Shown here in pieces: positions 49,504 to 58,993 of a stretch of DNA of 64,000 nucleotides. Numbering within the stretch: the stretch's first letter is position 1; each line of letters opens with the position of its first letter. Both the position numbers and the translations under genes were made by a program. The DNA is from Natronomonas sp. (GTDB lineage: Archaea > Halobacteriota > Halobacteria > Halobacteriales > Haloarculaceae): NCBI RefSeq assembly GCF_028274965.1, contig NZ_JAQCNO010000055.1, positions 61,448 to 125,447 of the forward strand, in the 5' to 3' direction. The notes beneath the pieces are model-generated. The model had not been told where the DNA came from and ran no database searches. It saw nothing but the letters and a program-made list of their open reading frames with translations.

Positions 49504-51258
49504 ATGCCGAGCAAGGTAGAAGGCTGGAAAGACGACGTCTACGGTATGGAGGTGCGCGATCACCTCTATCGGTTCGCCGAGGAGGGCTGGAGCGCCATCC
49601 CCGAGGACGAACACGACGCGTGGTTCGAGCGGTTCAAGTGGTGGGGGCTGTACCACCAACGGAAGGGCCAAGAGAGCTACTTCATGATGCGGATCGGGAC
49701 CCCCAACGGTCGGATGAGTCCCGAACAGCTCCGCGTGATCGGCGAGATCGCCGACGAGTACGCCCGCGGCCCCGTCGACAACCCGGAGTTCGGCGGCGCG
49801 TACTGCGATTGGACGACGAGACAGTCCGTCCAGCTCCACTGGATCCAACTGCAGGACGTCCCGGAGATATTCGACACACTCGAGGCCCACGACCTCTCGA
49901 CGATGCAGGCCTGTGGCGACTCCTGGCGGAACATCGTCGGCTCGCCCGTCGCCGGGCGGGACGCCAAAGAGCACATCGACGCGTGGCCGGTCATCAAGAA
50001 CCTCAACGACACGTTCAAGGGCGACGAGGAGCACGCGAACCTCCCGCGGAAGTGGAAGGTCGCCGTCACCGGCGACACCCGGGGGTCCGGACAGGCCGAA
50101 ATCAACGACCTCGGCTTCGAGCCGGCGACAAAGGAGATCGACGGTGAGGAGGTCGCCGGGTTCAACGTCGTCGTCGGCGGCGGCCTCTCCCGGAAGGAAC
50201 CGCGCTTTGCGCGGGACATCGACGTGTTCGTGACCGAGCAAGAGGTCCCCGACGTCGCCGGCGGTCTCTCGACGCTTTTCAGGGACCACGGCGACCGCGA
50301 CGACCGCTTCAACGCCCGCATCAAGTTCCTCGTCGACGAGTGGGGCCCACAGAAGCTCCGGCGCGTCCTCCAGGAGGACTACGTTGATTTCGAACTCCGA
50401 TCGGCCGGCGAGGACCTCCGCGACCAGTACACCTACAACTCCGGGCGCAACGACGAGACCGGCGACTACGTCGGCGTCCACGAACAGAAGGACGGCGACT
50501 ACTTCGTCGGGCTGTCGGTGCTCGTCGGCCGGATGGGCGCCGAGGACGTCATCGAACTCGCCGACCTCGCCGAGGAGTACGGCTCGGAGATGGTCGGGCT
50601 CACCCAGCGCCAGAACATCATCGTCGCCGACATCGCCGAGGAGGACCTCGATGACTTCCTCGACGAGGACCTCCTGGAGTACTACTCGCCCGATCCCCAC
50701 CCGTTCCTCCGGGGATCGATCGCCTGTACCGGCACGGAGTTCTGCTCGCTCTCGATCGTCGAGACGAAAAACCGGATGGTCCGGTACGGCCGCTGGCTGA
50801 AGGACAACGTCGCGTTGCCCGACGGGATCGACGACTTCCACGTCCACCTCTCGGGCTGTACGGCCTCCTGTGCGCAGCCGCAGATCGCCGACATCTCCCT
50901 GCGCGGGATGAAAACGCGGAAGGACGGCGAGCCGGTCGAGGCGTTTGACATCGGCCTCGGCGGCGGGCTGGGCGAGAACCCGCAGTTCGCCGACTGGGTC
51001 GAGATGCGCGTCGCCGCCGACGAGGTGCCGGGCTACATCCGGAACCTTCTGGAGATCTACGACGAGCGGAGCGAGGACGACGAGTCGTTCCGCGAGTTCA
51101 TCGCCCGCCACGACGAGGACGACCTCAACGGGCTCGCCGAGCCCGAGGAGACGAGCTACGACGACCCCTACATGGGCAACACGAAGATGACGTGGTACCC
51201 ATACGCCGAGGAGACCGACATGGACGCCGCGCCGACCCCCTCGCCGGCCGACGACTGA
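49504..51258 (+). CDS. Siroheme/[4Fe-4S] nitrite or sulfite reductase
   Basis: A 584-residue reductase from ATG 49504 (MPSKVEGWKDDVYGMEVRD). Two ferredoxin-like half-domains are followed by heme/cluster-binding loops. The Fe-S cysteines are Cys408 and Cys414 (CTGTEFC) and Cys452 and Cys456 (GCTASCAQP). The first-half motif GAYCDWTTRQSVQLHWI and GVHEQKDGDYFVGLSVLVGRM are typical. Whether it is assimilatory nitrite reductase (NirA) or sulfite reductase cannot be settled from this window, as no nitrate or sulfate transport genes are nearby. Alternative start 49474 (MYVRGDAVSR) is less likely. Confidence 0.92.
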   Translation: MPSKVEGWKDDVYGMEVRDHLYRFAEEGWSAIPEDEHDAWFERFKWWGLYHQRKGQESYFMMRIGTPNGRMSPEQLRVIGEIADEYARGPVDNPEFGGAYCDWTTRQSVQLHWIQLQDVPEIFDTLEAHDLSTMQACGDSWRNIVGSPVAGRDAKEHIDAWPVIKNLNDTFKGDEEHANLPRKWKVAVTGDTRGSGQAEINDLGFEPATKEIDGEEVAGFNVVVGGGLSRKEPRFARDIDVFVTEQEVPDVAGGLSTLFRDHGDRDDRFNARIKFLVDEWGPQKLRRVLQEDYVDFELRSAGEDLRDQYTYNSGRNDETGDYVGVHEQKDGDYFVGLSVLVGRMGAEDVIELADLAEEYGSEMVGLTQRQNIIVADIAEEDLDDFLDEDLLEYYSPDPHPFLRGSIACTGTEFCSLSIVETKNRMVRYGRWLKDNVALPDGIDDFHVHLSGCTASCAQPQIADISLRGMKTRKDGEPVEAFDIGLGGGLGENPQFADWVEMRVAADEVPGYIRNLLEIYDERSEDDESFREFIARHDEDDLNGLAEPEETSYDDPYMGNTKMTWYPYAEETDMDAAPTPSPADD

Positions 51259-51327
51259 GACGCCCCCGTCATATTCGCGCGTCCGCCGACGCTCGGCCTT
51301 TCGCTCTGCCGATTCCGACGGAAGAAC

Positions 51328-51336
51328 TTATATAAA
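51328..51336 (+). promoter_or_regulatory. TATA box of the pilin-like gene
   Basis: TTATATAAA lies 23-31 bases before ATG 51359. It is one of the best TATA matches in the window. Confidence 0.65.
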
Positions 51337-51358
51337 GGATCGTGAGATCCCGACCAAG

Positions 51359-52021
51359 ATGTCGACCTGCCGGGACCGCGGCCAATCGGAGGTCATCGGC
51401 TCCCTCCTGTTGTTCGGGTTCGTGACGACACTCGTCGCCTCCACGGGCGGGTTCGTCGTATTGGACTACACGCAGGACGCGACGAGCGACGCCCCGCTCG
51501 TGGACTGCTCGTTCGAGCACTCCGACGGCGCGGTCACGGTGGCCCACACCGGCGGGGAGGCGGTCCCGACCGACGACCTCGCGGTCGTCCTCCGCAACGA
51601 GTCCTCGCAGTCGCGGTCCGGGGTCGGCGCGGTGGACGGAGACGGCGACGACCGCTTCGGCCCCGGCGAATCGATCGCGGTCGGCGACGTCGCGACAGAC
51701 ACCGAAATCGCGCTCACCGCCGGCGACGGCGTCGTCTGCTCCGATACGATCAGCCCGAGCGGGGACAACGGCGGCGGTGACGGGGCGGACGGCGAGGAAG
51801 AAGAGGAAGAGGAGAACGAAGAGGAAGAGGAGAACGAAGAGGAAGAGGAAGAAGAGGAAGAGGAGAACGAAGAGGAAGAGGAAGAAGAGGAAGAGGAGAA
51901 CGAAGAGGAAGAAGAGGACGAAGAGGAAGAGGAGAACGAAGAGGAAGAAGAGGAAGAAGGGGAAGAGGAGAACGAAGAGGAAGAAGAGGAAGAAGAGGAA
52001 GAAGAGGAAGAAGAGAACTGA
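51359..52021 (+). CDS. Type IV pilin-like secreted protein with poly-Glu/Asn repeat tail
   Basis: A 220-residue protein. Residues 1-35 carry an archaeal type IV prepilin signal: charged start, a prepilin peptidase-like site at Gly8|Gln9 (DRGQSEVIG), and a hydrophobic stretch (SLLLFGFVTTLVASTGGFVV). Residues about 36-140 form a beta-rich mature domain with two cysteines (VDCSFE, VVCSDT). From about 146 to 220 the chain is almost pure Glu, with Asn at regular intervals and single Asp and Gly breaks. This tail would be highly charged. The function is unknown. The gene is leaderless and converges with rnpB. Confidence 0.8.
   Translation: MSTCRDRGQSEVIGSLLLFGFVTTLVASTGGFVVLDYTQDATSDAPLVDCSFEHSDGAVTVAHTGGEAVPTDDLAVVLRNESSQSRSGVGAVDGDGDDRFGPGESIAVGDVATDTEIALTAGDGVVCSDTISPSGDNGGGDGADGEEEEEEENEEEEENEEEEEEEEEENEEEEEEEEEENEEEEEDEEEEENEEEEEEEGEEENEEEEEEEEEEEEEEN
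51794..52018 (+). repeat. 225-bp polypurine tandem repeat encoding a Glu/Asn tail
   Basis: GAA/GAG codons are broken by AAC about every 11 codons. Block lengths are Glu7-Asn, Glu5-Asn, Glu10-Asn twice, Glu5-Asp-Glu5-Asn, Glu7-Gly-Glu3-Asn and Glu14-Asn. The 33-bp unit repeats perfectly at least twice. The strand is almost uninterrupted purine, so slippage and triplex-type structures are plausible. Confidence 0.9.
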
Positions 52022-52068
52022 GCGCCGCCCGAGGGACGGCGAGCGACGGAGCGGCGGCTCGCCGATCG

Positions 52069-52500
52069 CGGACGGCTGAGGAGAGTAAGCCCCCTTCTGT
52101 TCGTCCCGGCATTCGGCTGAGCGTCCGCCGCGCCTCCGGGCTACCAATCGCGGCGGACTTGCACCGGTGAGGGTTCGCCGTTCCATCCGTTCCCGCCCGT
52201 CCACTCGCGGCTGACGCCGCTCGCACGGCGGCTCTCGCCGCCTCGCCCTCGGTGGGTTAACTCCCTTCCCTCGCGGGTCGGTTCGCCCGTTCGCGGGCGT
52301 TCCGCGAACGCCGCCGGCCGTTTCGACGGCCGGTCGCACCTCATCGGTCGGGGCGGGGGGTCTCGTTTCTGTTCCAGCGCCGGCGGTCTCCCGCTCCGGA
52401 CTTGCGTCCGGTCACCTGCCCGGAGGGTGGGGGGACTTTCCTCATGGGGCGGCGACGGGTGTCGTCCGCTCCACGGGGGCCGGGCTTCCTCTGCCGACCG
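52069..52500 (-). ncRNA. rnpB: RNase P RNA (archaeal type A)
   Basis: On the minus strand the conserved RNase P elements are clear: GAGGAAAGTCC (plus coordinates 52433-52443), ACAGAAA (52366-52372), CAAGTCC in two places, ACCGGTG, and near the 3' end ACAGAAGGGGGCTTAC (52085-52100). Helix P1 pairs CGGTCGGC at the 5' end with GCCGTCCG at the 3' end, with one U-U mismatch, giving ends near 52500 and 52069 (about 432 nt, normal for haloarchaea). TATA CTTAAAAA (52518-52525) is about 22 bases upstream. It cleaves the 5' leaders of tRNA precursors. Confidence 0.95.
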
Positions 52501-52517
52501 GAGGTAGACCGCTCGCG

Positions 52518-52525
52518 TTTTTAAG
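52518..52525 (-). promoter_or_regulatory. TATA box of rnpB
   Basis: CTTAAAAA on the minus strand precedes the predicted RNA 5' end (near 52500) by about 20-25 bases. Confidence 0.5.
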
Positions 52526-52616
52526 CCGTTCGGTGGGCCGCCGCGGGTCCGTCCGCCGGCGCCGCCGCCCTCGCGCGATCATACACGCTTAACCGCCGGC
52601 CGGCCGACGGACCGGT

Positions 52617-53411
52617 ATGCGGCTCGAACGCGTGTCCGTCGAGGTTCCGACCCGGGCCCCCGGCGGCCGGACCGCGGCGTACGTCGTCGGCTCGGCGTCG
52701 GGCCTGTTGGTCGACCCGGCGGCGGCCGACGAACGGATCGAGAGGCGACTCGGCGAGGTCGATCACGTCGCCGTCACACACCACCACCCGGACCACCTCG
52801 ACCGCGTGGCCGCCTACGCGGCGGCGGCCGACGCGATGGTGTGGTGTCGGTACGGGCGGGCCGGCGACTTCGAGCGGGCGACGGGGGTCGAACCGGACCG
52901 GACGTTCCGCGAGGGGACGACGATCCCCGTCGACGACGGCGGCGTCGTCGTCCGAGAGACGCCGGGGCACACGCCCGAACACGTCGGGTTCGAACTCGGC
53001 GCGAACGGAGACGACAACGGCGACCGTCGACTTCTGGTCGGTGATCTCGCCGTCGCCGAGGGCAGCGTGACGGTCAGTTCCCCAGAGGGCGACATGCGGG
53101 CGTACCTCACCTCGCTGCGGCGGGTCCGGGCGATGGGCTTCGACATGCTGTACCCCGCCCACGGGCCGGCCATCGACGACCCGGCCTCGACCTGCGACCG
53201 ACTGATCAGCCATCGCCTCTCGCGGGAGCGGCGGGTGCTGTCGGCGGTCGAGGCCGGCAACCGGACCGTCGACGCCCTGCTCGATGCGGCCTACGAGAAG
53301 GACCTGACCGGCGTTCGGGATCTGGCCGGCATGACCGTCCGGGCGCACCTGGACAAACTACACCACGAGCGCCGGGTCCGCTGGGACGGGTCCCGCGCCG
53401 ACCCCGCGTAG
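52617..53411 (+). CDS. Metallo-beta-lactamase fold hydrolase with C-terminal winged helix
   Basis: A 264-residue protein. The metal site is THHHPDHLDR (His55, His57, Asp59, His60). GHTPEHVGFEL gives the third His, VGDLAVAEGSV the bridging Asp, and YPAHGP the last His. Residues about 205-255 (LSAVEAGNRTVDALLDAAY, LAGMTVRAHLDKLHHERRV) form the winged-helix tail seen in LACTB2-like hydrolases. The substrate, RNA or thioester, is unknown. It converges with the GNAT gene. Confidence 0.9.
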   Translation: MRLERVSVEVPTRAPGGRTAAYVVGSASGLLVDPAAADERIERRLGEVDHVAVTHHHPDHLDRVAAYAAAADAMVWCRYGRAGDFERATGVEPDRTFREGTTIPVDDGGVVVRETPGHTPEHVGFELGANGDDNGDRRLLVGDLAVAEGSVTVSSPEGDMRAYLTSLRRVRAMGFDMLYPAHGPAIDDPASTCDRLISHRLSRERRVLSAVEAGNRTVDALLDAAYEKDLTGVRDLAGMTVRAHLDKLHHERRVRWDGSRADPA

Positions 53412-53417
53412 CACACC

Positions 53418-53807
53418 CTACCCGTCAGGCTCCCGCGTCCCGTCCGGACCCCGCGGGCCGCGGAGCGTCCCCCGACACCGACCGCCCTCGCGGACGATCT
53501 CGAACCCGAGGGAGGCGTAAAACGGCTCGAGGGCCGGATCGAACGACGCCGATAGGGCGGGCCGTCGCGCTGCCGCCGCCCGGACGAGCAGCGAACCGAT
53601 CCCCTGTCCCCGACGCCCCGGCCGGACCGCAACGGCGTCGATCTCGGAGCCGGCGAGCACGAGCGCGCCGAGCACGCGGCCGTCGCTGGCCGCGACGAGC
53701 ACCGACGACCGACGGAGAGCGCCGGGGCCGACCTCGAGCATCGCGGCCTCGAGGACCGACCGGGCGGTGACGTACTCGGCCGGGACCGCCGGTCGGACCG
53801 CCGTCAT
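53418..53807 (-). CDS. GNAT family N-acetyltransferase
   Basis: A 129-residue acetyltransferase. [20 protein letters not shown] is the central strand, followed by the acetyl-CoA loop [15 protein letters not shown] (R-x-x-G-x-G/A), and then [19 protein letters not shown]. Substrate is unknown. The short length is acceptable for GNAT, but the first strands are compact. It is divergent from rfcS, with 217 bp between the two starts. Confidence 0.85.
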   Translation of the reverse strand: MTAVRPAVPAEYVTARSVLEAAMLEVGPGALRRSSVLVAASDGRVLGALVLAGSEIDAVAVRPGRRGQGIGSLLVRAAAARRPALSASFDPALEPFYASLGFEIVREGGRCRGTLRGPRGPDGTREPDG

Positions 53808-53992
53808 CCGCGTTTGCCCGCCCCGGATGCCCCGGACGCGTCGCCGTCTTTTCGCCCGCCCGAGGCCGGTCTCTCCGTCTTTCCGTCCGGCTCGAACCCA
53901 TCGACGACATCCATGCGTCGTCCGCGGGACCGGACCGGTTTCAGCGTACCGATCGCGCCGCCCGTGGGGGCGTCGGCCCCGTCCGTCTCGGG

Positions 53993-54001
53993 AGGTTTAT
54001 G
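53993..54001 (+). promoter_or_regulatory. TATA-like element of rfcS
   Basis: AGGTTTATG lies 24-32 bases before ATG 54025. Confidence 0.5.
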
Positions 54002-54024
54002 CCCGGCCGGAGCGAGTTCGACGT

Positions 54025-57000
54025 ATGAGCGAGGCCGCCGCAACGGACCGCGGGCGGGAGATCTGGATCGAGAAATACCGACCACAGTCCCTCGAGGAGG
54101 TCGTCGGCCACGACGACATCACCGGGCGGCTCAGAAACTACATCGACAAGCGGGACCTGCCGCACCTCCTGTTTGCCGGGCCGGCCGGCACCGGGAAGTG
54201 TCTCACCGGTGAGACGCCCGTACTGACGAACAGGGGTGTCGAGCGAATCGAGCGCGTGGTCGGTGATACGGACGGACTCGCCGAATCCAGGGGGGACCTC
54301 GAAATCGCGACGTTCGACGAGAACGATGGGTTCGAGTTCGTTTCTCCCTCCCACCTGTTCGGAAAGGAAGCCGACGACCTCGTCCGTGTGTCGACGCGGG
54401 ACGGCGGCGAATCGACGGTCACGCCCGAACACCGCCTGTTGACTGTCGATCGGGACGGCCTCTCTTGGACGCGGGCCGAAGAACTCGCCTCCGGAGACCG
54501 CGTGGTACGACCCAGGGAGGCCCCGCTCCCGGAGAGTGACGGATCGATCGACTGGGTCGAATCGCTCGATGGCGAACGCGTGTTCGTCCACGTCACCGAG
54601 TCGTTCGCCGAGCGACACGATATCCCGGCGACGGAGGATTACGTCGGCAAAAAGAAGGCGGTGTTCGCCGGCATTCGGGCCGGCGAGACCGACGACGAGA
54701 TCGCGAAACGGACCGACACGCCGAAGAAGACGGTTCAGGCCTACCGACGACAGGCTGTCAACGCCGATCTCGATGCGACGTCGACCGTCTGTTCCCTTTC
54801 GCACCTCCGTTCGCTGGACGTTCCGCGTGACTCCCTCCGTGAGCACGTCTCGGCCATCCAGTACGTCGCCCCGAACAACAACCGTTCGCGGCCGATCGAA
54901 CCGCCTTGGGAACTGACACCCGAACTCGCCGCGTTCGTCGGTCTCGCGCTGAGTGAGGCTCGAATCGACTCGACTCGCGTGAAGTTCTACAACGACGACG
55001 AGGGGCTCCTCGAACAGTTCTCCGGGTCCGTGCGTGAGTCGTTCGGCATTGAGCCAAAGCGGGGCGAACAAAAAGGCGTCGGGTATCGCGCGATCGACAA
55101 CCGAACAGTAACCCACTTTCTCAGGCAATGCTTTGCGGTGTTCGACGATACGGACACCGTTGGTTCGGCTCTCGTTCGCGCTCCTGCCGAGTCGCGTCGC
55201 GCATTCGTCCGTGCGGTGTTCGACGCCGAAGGCCACGTTCAGGAGAAAGGGATCGTAGAACTCACACAGAAGGACGGCGACGTCATCACGCTCCTCTCGT
55301 ATCTACTGGCCGGCGAGGGGATCCCTACCCGGCGAAAGACGGAAACAAAAGCAGCGACCAACGGAAGCGGAACGAAACGCGAGTACCACGTTCTGTTCCT
55401 CTCCGGAGCGGACGCACTCTCACAGTTCGAAGAGCGGGTCGGTTTCACGCTTCCAACGAAAGCCGAACGGCTCTCGAAGAACGCGGGGCGTGCGGGGAAC
55501 CCGAACCACGATACGATCCCGGTACAATCGGCCGTCGATCACCTCTGTGAATCGCTGTACCTCCGAAAAAACAAACTGCTAACCGATACGCTAAACCCGG
55601 AAACGCCGGGACGTAGAAACTATCTCGAAGACGTCGAGCGAACGCTGGAGGCGGCAACTGAAAAGATAGAAACCGCACAGGAGATCCTCGAGACGGTCTC
55701 ACGGCTGGAGACCGACCTCGAACACTGCGAGGCGCTCCCGGCGAAGTGGGTCGGCGAACGCGACCGCATGGAACCGGTTTCCGTTCGCCGGGACCTCGAA
55801 GACGAGGTCGGTGTCAGACCGGATCGACTGCTCGAGTACTCCGATGGCCGGCGGACCCCCGAACGCCAGCGTGCGACGACCCTGCTCAACGAAATCAACG
55901 TACTCGAGACGGAGCCCGACGTCGAAGCCGTACAGGCTGAGCTACAGGCCGCTATCGAGCGTCTCAATGTGCCGTACAACCACGTCGCGGACGGAACAGA
56001 TCTCCTCGGAACGGATATCACCAATCTGCTCGAGAACGATGACCACGCCGTCTCGACGGCCCCCCGGTTTCGGACGGTCGCCGAACGCGTCCGAGAGATC
56101 GCAGCCGGAATGCTCTCACAGGACGTACTGGAGGGGCTTCGGACGCTGGATACGCTCGCACGCAGCGATCTCTACTTCGACGAGATCGAATCCGTCGAAC
56201 GCCTGTCCGACTCCCGGAGGGTGTACGATCTCACGGTCCCGGAGACACGGAACTACGTCGCCGGTGCCGTCCCGACGGTCATGCACAATACGACCTCGGC
56301 CATCGCCATCGCCAAGGAGATCTACGGCGACGACTGGCAGGAGAACTTCCTCGAGTTGAACGCCTCCGATCAGCGCGGGATCGACGTCGTCCGCGACCGG
56401 ATCAAGAGCTTCGCGCGGGCCTCCTTCGGGGGGTACGACCACCGGATCATCTTCCTCGACGAGGCCGACGCCCTCACCTCCGACGCGCAGTCGGCGCTCC
56501 GCCGGACGATGGAGCAGTTCTCCGACAACACCCGGTTCGTCCTCTCGTGTAACTACTCCTCGCAGATCATCGACCCGATCCAATCGCGGTGTGCGGTCTT
56601 TCGGTTCTCGCCGCTCGGCGACGACGCGGTGGCCGAACAGATCCGGGCCATCGCCGACGCCGAGGGGATCGAACTGACCGACGACGCGATGGACGCCTTG
56701 GTCTACGCCGCCGACGGGGACATGCGGAAGGCGATAAACGGCCTGCAGGCCGCCGCTGTGATGGGCGGCGTGGTCGACGAGGAGGCCGTCTACACGATCA
56801 CCTCGACCGCCCGTCCCGAGGAGATCCGCGAGATGGTCACCGCCGCGCTCGACGGCGACTTCACGGCCGCGCGAACGCAACTCGACTCGCTGTTGAAAGA
56901 CGTCGGGATCGCCGGCGGGGACATCGTCGACCAGATGCACCGCTCGGTCTGGGAGTTCGATCTCTCCGAGCGCGAGGCCGTCCGGCTGATGGAGCGGATC

Positions 57001-57111
57001 GGCGAGGCGGACTACCGGATCACGGCGGGCGCGAACGAGCAGATCCAACTCGAAGCCCTCCTGGCGTCGCTGGCGGTCGAACCGGAGGACGCGGGGAAGC
57101 GAGCAGTTTAG
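54025..57111 (+). CDS. rfcS: Replication factor C small subunit, interrupted by an intein in the Walker A loop
   Basis: A 1028-codon frame from ATG 54025. The host protein is split: residues 1-58 (ending AGPAGTGK, the start of Walker A) and 756-1028 (starting [11 protein letters not shown], then Walker [11 protein letters not shown], sensor motifs and the RFC collar domain). After splicing, a 331-residue RFC small subunit remains, of normal size. It is part of the clamp loader that opens PCNA on DNA. The AAA+ motifs are intact only after protein splicing. The Fe-S helicase gene follows at 24 bp. Confidence 0.97.
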   Translation: MSEAAATDRGREIWIEKYRPQSLEEVVGHDDITGRLRNYIDKRDLPHLLFAGPAGTGKCLTGETPVLTNRGVERIERVVGDTDGLAESRGDLEIATFDENDGFEFVSPSHLFGKEADDLVRVSTRDGGESTVTPEHRLLTVDRDGLSWTRAEELASGDRVVRPREAPLPESDGSIDWVESLDGERVFVHVTESFAERHDIPATEDYVGKKKAVFAGIRAGETDDEIAKRTDTPKKTVQAYRRQAVNADLDATSTVCSLSHLRSLDVPRDSLREHVSAIQYVAPNNNRSRPIEPPWELTPELAAFVGLALSEARIDSTRVKFYNDDEGLLEQFSGSVRESFGIEPKRGEQKGVGYRAIDNRTVTHFLRQCFAVFDDTDTVGSALVRAPAESRRAFVRAVFDAEGHVQEKGIVELTQKDGDVITLLSYLLAGEGIPTRRKTETKAATNGSGTKREYHVLFLSGADALSQFEERVGFTLPTKAERLSKNAGRAGNPNHDTIPVQSAVDHLCESLYLRKNKLLTDTLNPETPGRRNYLEDVERTLEAATEKIETAQEILETVSRLETDLEHCEALPAKWVGERDRMEPVSVRRDLEDEVGVRPDRLLEYSDGRRTPERQRATTLLNEINVLETEPDVEAVQAELQAAIERLNVPYNHVADGTDLLGTDITNLLENDDHAVSTAPRFRTVAERVREIAAGMLSQDVLEGLRTLDTLARSDLYFDEIESVERLSDSRRVYDLTVPETRNYVAGAVPTVMHNTTSAIAIAKEIYGDDWQENFLELNASDQRGIDVVRDRIKSFARASFGGYDHRIIFLDEADALTSDAQSALRRTMEQFSDNTRFVLSCNYSSQIIDPIQSRCAVFRFSPLGDDAVAEQIRAIADAEGIELTDDAMDALVYAADGDMRKAINGLQAAAVMGGVVDEEAVYTITSTARPEEIREMVTAALDGDFTAARTQLDSLLKDVGIAGGDIVDQMHRSVWEFDLSEREAVRLMERIGEADYRITAGANEQIQLEALLASLAVEPEDAGKRAV
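54199..56289 (+). mobile_element. Large intein with LAGLIDADG homing endonuclease and HTH-like insert
   Basis: The intein is about 697 residues (host residues 59-755). Splicing blocks are Cys1 in [10 protein letters not shown], block [12 protein letters not shown] (TxxH), and blocks [16 protein letters not shown] and VPTVMHN with terminal His-Asn, followed by Thr. LAGLIDADG-type motifs are [14 protein letters not shown] (Glu present, the usual Gly replaced by Ala) and [12 protein letters not shown] basic HTH-like stretch ([20 protein letters not shown]) lies before motif 1, and a long helical region after motif 2. The DNA is AT-richer than its neighbours. Inserted at GPAGTGK|T. Confidence 0.92.
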
Positions 57112-57135
57112 GGCCGGGGCCGCGTTCGGTCCGGT

Positions 57136-58902
57136 GTGGACCCAACGCGCATCGTCGAGGAGTTCCCCGCCCCCTCCTTTCGGGGCGCACAGAGGCGGGC
57201 GCTCCGGGACGTCCGTTCGGCCTTCGAGGCCGGCAACCGCGTCGTGTTGGTCCGCGCGCCGACCGGCAGCGGCAAATCGCTCATAGCCCGCGCGATCGCG
57301 GGGTGTGCCCGCCGGGACGGCGAGGGCGCGCCGGCCCGCCCGACCGGCGCGTACTACACGACGCCGCAGGTCTCTCAACTCGACGACGTCGCCGGCGACG
57401 CGTTACTCGAGGATCTCAGCATCGTCCGGGGAAAACCGAACTACACCTGCATCCTGCCGGGCGACACCTCGACGCCGGTCAACCGCGCGCCGTGCTCGCG
57501 CGAACGCGGGTTCGAGTGCCCGGTGAAACACCGGTGTCCGTACTTCTCCGACCGGACGATCGCCTCGAACGGCCCGATCGCGGCGATGACGCTCGCGTAC
57601 TTCATGCAGACCGCCGGCAGCGAGGTCTTCGGCGAGCGCGACGCCGCCGTCATCGACGAGGCCCACGGCCTCGCGGAGTGGGCCGAGATGTACGCGACGA
57701 TCGAGCTCTCGCCGTCGTCGGTGCCGGTCTGGGAGGCGTGCCGCCCGCCGGCGATCGACGACATCGACGACGTCGAGCCGTACGCCGAGCGGCTGCTCGA
57801 CACCTGCGAGCGCCGACAGGAGGAGCTCCGGGGACGCGTCGAGTTGACCGGGAGCGAAGCCGAAGAGCGCGACCGCCTCGCCGAGTTGATCCGGGAACTG
57901 CGGTGGTTCCTCGAGGACGTCCGGGACCCCGACAGCCCGACGGTCTGGGTGGCCGACCGCTCCGACCGCGGGACGAGCGAGGACCGCGGCGGTGCGGTGT
58001 CGATCAAGCCACTCGACCCGGCGCGGTACCTACACCACACCGTCTGGGACCGCGGGGAGCGCTTTGCGCTGCTGTCGGCGACAATCCTCGACAAGGACGC
58101 GTTCTGTCGCGCCGCGGGACTCGATCCCGAAACCGTCGCGCTCGTCGACGTCCCCCACACGTTTCCGGTCGAGAACCGACCGCTGTACGACGTGACGCGC
58201 GGGAAGATGACCTACGAGCGCCGCGACGAGACGCTGCCGAAGGTCGCCGAGACGGTCGTGCGGCTGATGGCGAAACACGACGACGAGAAGGGGCTCGTCC
58301 ACGCTCACTCGTACGCGATCGCCGAGCGACTCGTGGCGCTACTCGAAGCGTCCGGCGTCGGCGCGCGGGTCCGGAGCCACGACAGCGACACACGGGACGC
58401 GGCGCTCTCGGACTGGAAGCGCAGCGACGACCCGGCGGTGTTCGTCTCGGTGAAGATGGAGGAGGCGCTCGATCTCGCCGGCGACCTCTGCCGGTGGCAG
58501 GTGCTGTGTAAGGCCCCGTTTCCGAACACGAACGATCCGGCCGTCGAGAAGCGACTCGAGAACGGCCAGTGGGGGTGGTACTACCGGACGACGCTCCGGA
58601 CGGTGATCCAGGCCTGCGGGCGGATCGTCCGCGCGCCCGAGGACCACGGCGCGACGTACCTCGCGGACCGCTCGCTCTTGGACCTCTTCGAGCGGGCCCG
58701 AAGCGACATGCCGCCGTGGTTCCGCGAGGCGGTCGATCGGCTGTCCGCTCCGGAGCTGCCGCCGTTCGATCCCGAACGCGCGGTTGAGGCCGCCAACGCC
58801 TCGGGCGGCTCCCGCGCCGGAACCGGGACCGGAACCGGAACGGACGCGACCGACCGGATCGACGATCACCCGCTCTCGGACGTCTGGGGCGAGGGCTCCT
58901 GA
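57136..58902 (+). CDS. XPD/DinG-family Fe-S DNA helicase
   Basis: A 588-residue ATP-dependent DNA helicase from GTG 57136. Walker A is APTGSGKS (residues 41-48). Probable 4Fe-4S cysteines are Cys105, Cys120, Cys128 and Cys134 (YTC, APC, FEC and HRCPYF), and Walker B is VIDEAHG. Motifs III to VI lie towards the C-terminus (ALLSATILDK, LVHAHSYAIAERL, FVSVKMEEALDLAGD, VIQACGRIVRAPEDHGATY). Residues about 555-570 are a Gly/Thr repeat. It unwinds DNA in repair or replication, and adjacency to rfcS suggests a link. Confidence 0.92.
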   Translation: MDPTRIVEEFPAPSFRGAQRRALRDVRSAFEAGNRVVLVRAPTGSGKSLIARAIAGCARRDGEGAPARPTGAYYTTPQVSQLDDVAGDALLEDLSIVRGKPNYTCILPGDTSTPVNRAPCSRERGFECPVKHRCPYFSDRTIASNGPIAAMTLAYFMQTAGSEVFGERDAAVIDEAHGLAEWAEMYATIELSPSSVPVWEACRPPAIDDIDDVEPYAERLLDTCERRQEELRGRVELTGSEAEERDRLAELIRELRWFLEDVRDPDSPTVWVADRSDRGTSEDRGGAVSIKPLDPARYLHHTVWDRGERFALLSATILDKDAFCRAAGLDPETVALVDVPHTFPVENRPLYDVTRGKMTYERRDETLPKVAETVVRLMAKHDDEKGLVHAHSYAIAERLVALLEASGVGARVRSHDSDTRDAALSDWKRSDDPAVFVSVKMEEALDLAGDLCRWQVLCKAPFPNTNDPAVEKRLENGQWGWYYRTTLRTVIQACGRIVRAPEDHGATYLADRSLLDLFERARSDMPPWFREAVDRLSAPELPPFDPERAVEAANASGGSRAGTGTGTGTDATDRIDDHPLSDVWGEGS

Positions 58903-58993
58903 CGGGACGGCGGGAGGACGGCGACCGGGCCGCACTGCGACGCGGCGTCCCCGTTGGACACCGTACAAGTACCCGCCGGCCCAACGGCCCCCC

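Noticed and set aside
51269..52339. Minus-strand frames rich in Phe/Leu opposite the poly-Glu tract
   Set aside because: They are the complement of the GAA/GAG repeat, have no coding signal outside it and overlap rnpB and the pilin-like gene.
53767..54024. Open frame upstream of rfcS
   Set aside because: Arginine/proline-rich and antisense to the GNAT gene; RFC homology starts at ATG 54025.
57136..58902. Restriction-modification or defence helicase
   Set aside because: Fe-S cysteines and the rfcS neighbour fit a repair helicase; no methylase or nuclease partner is adjacent.
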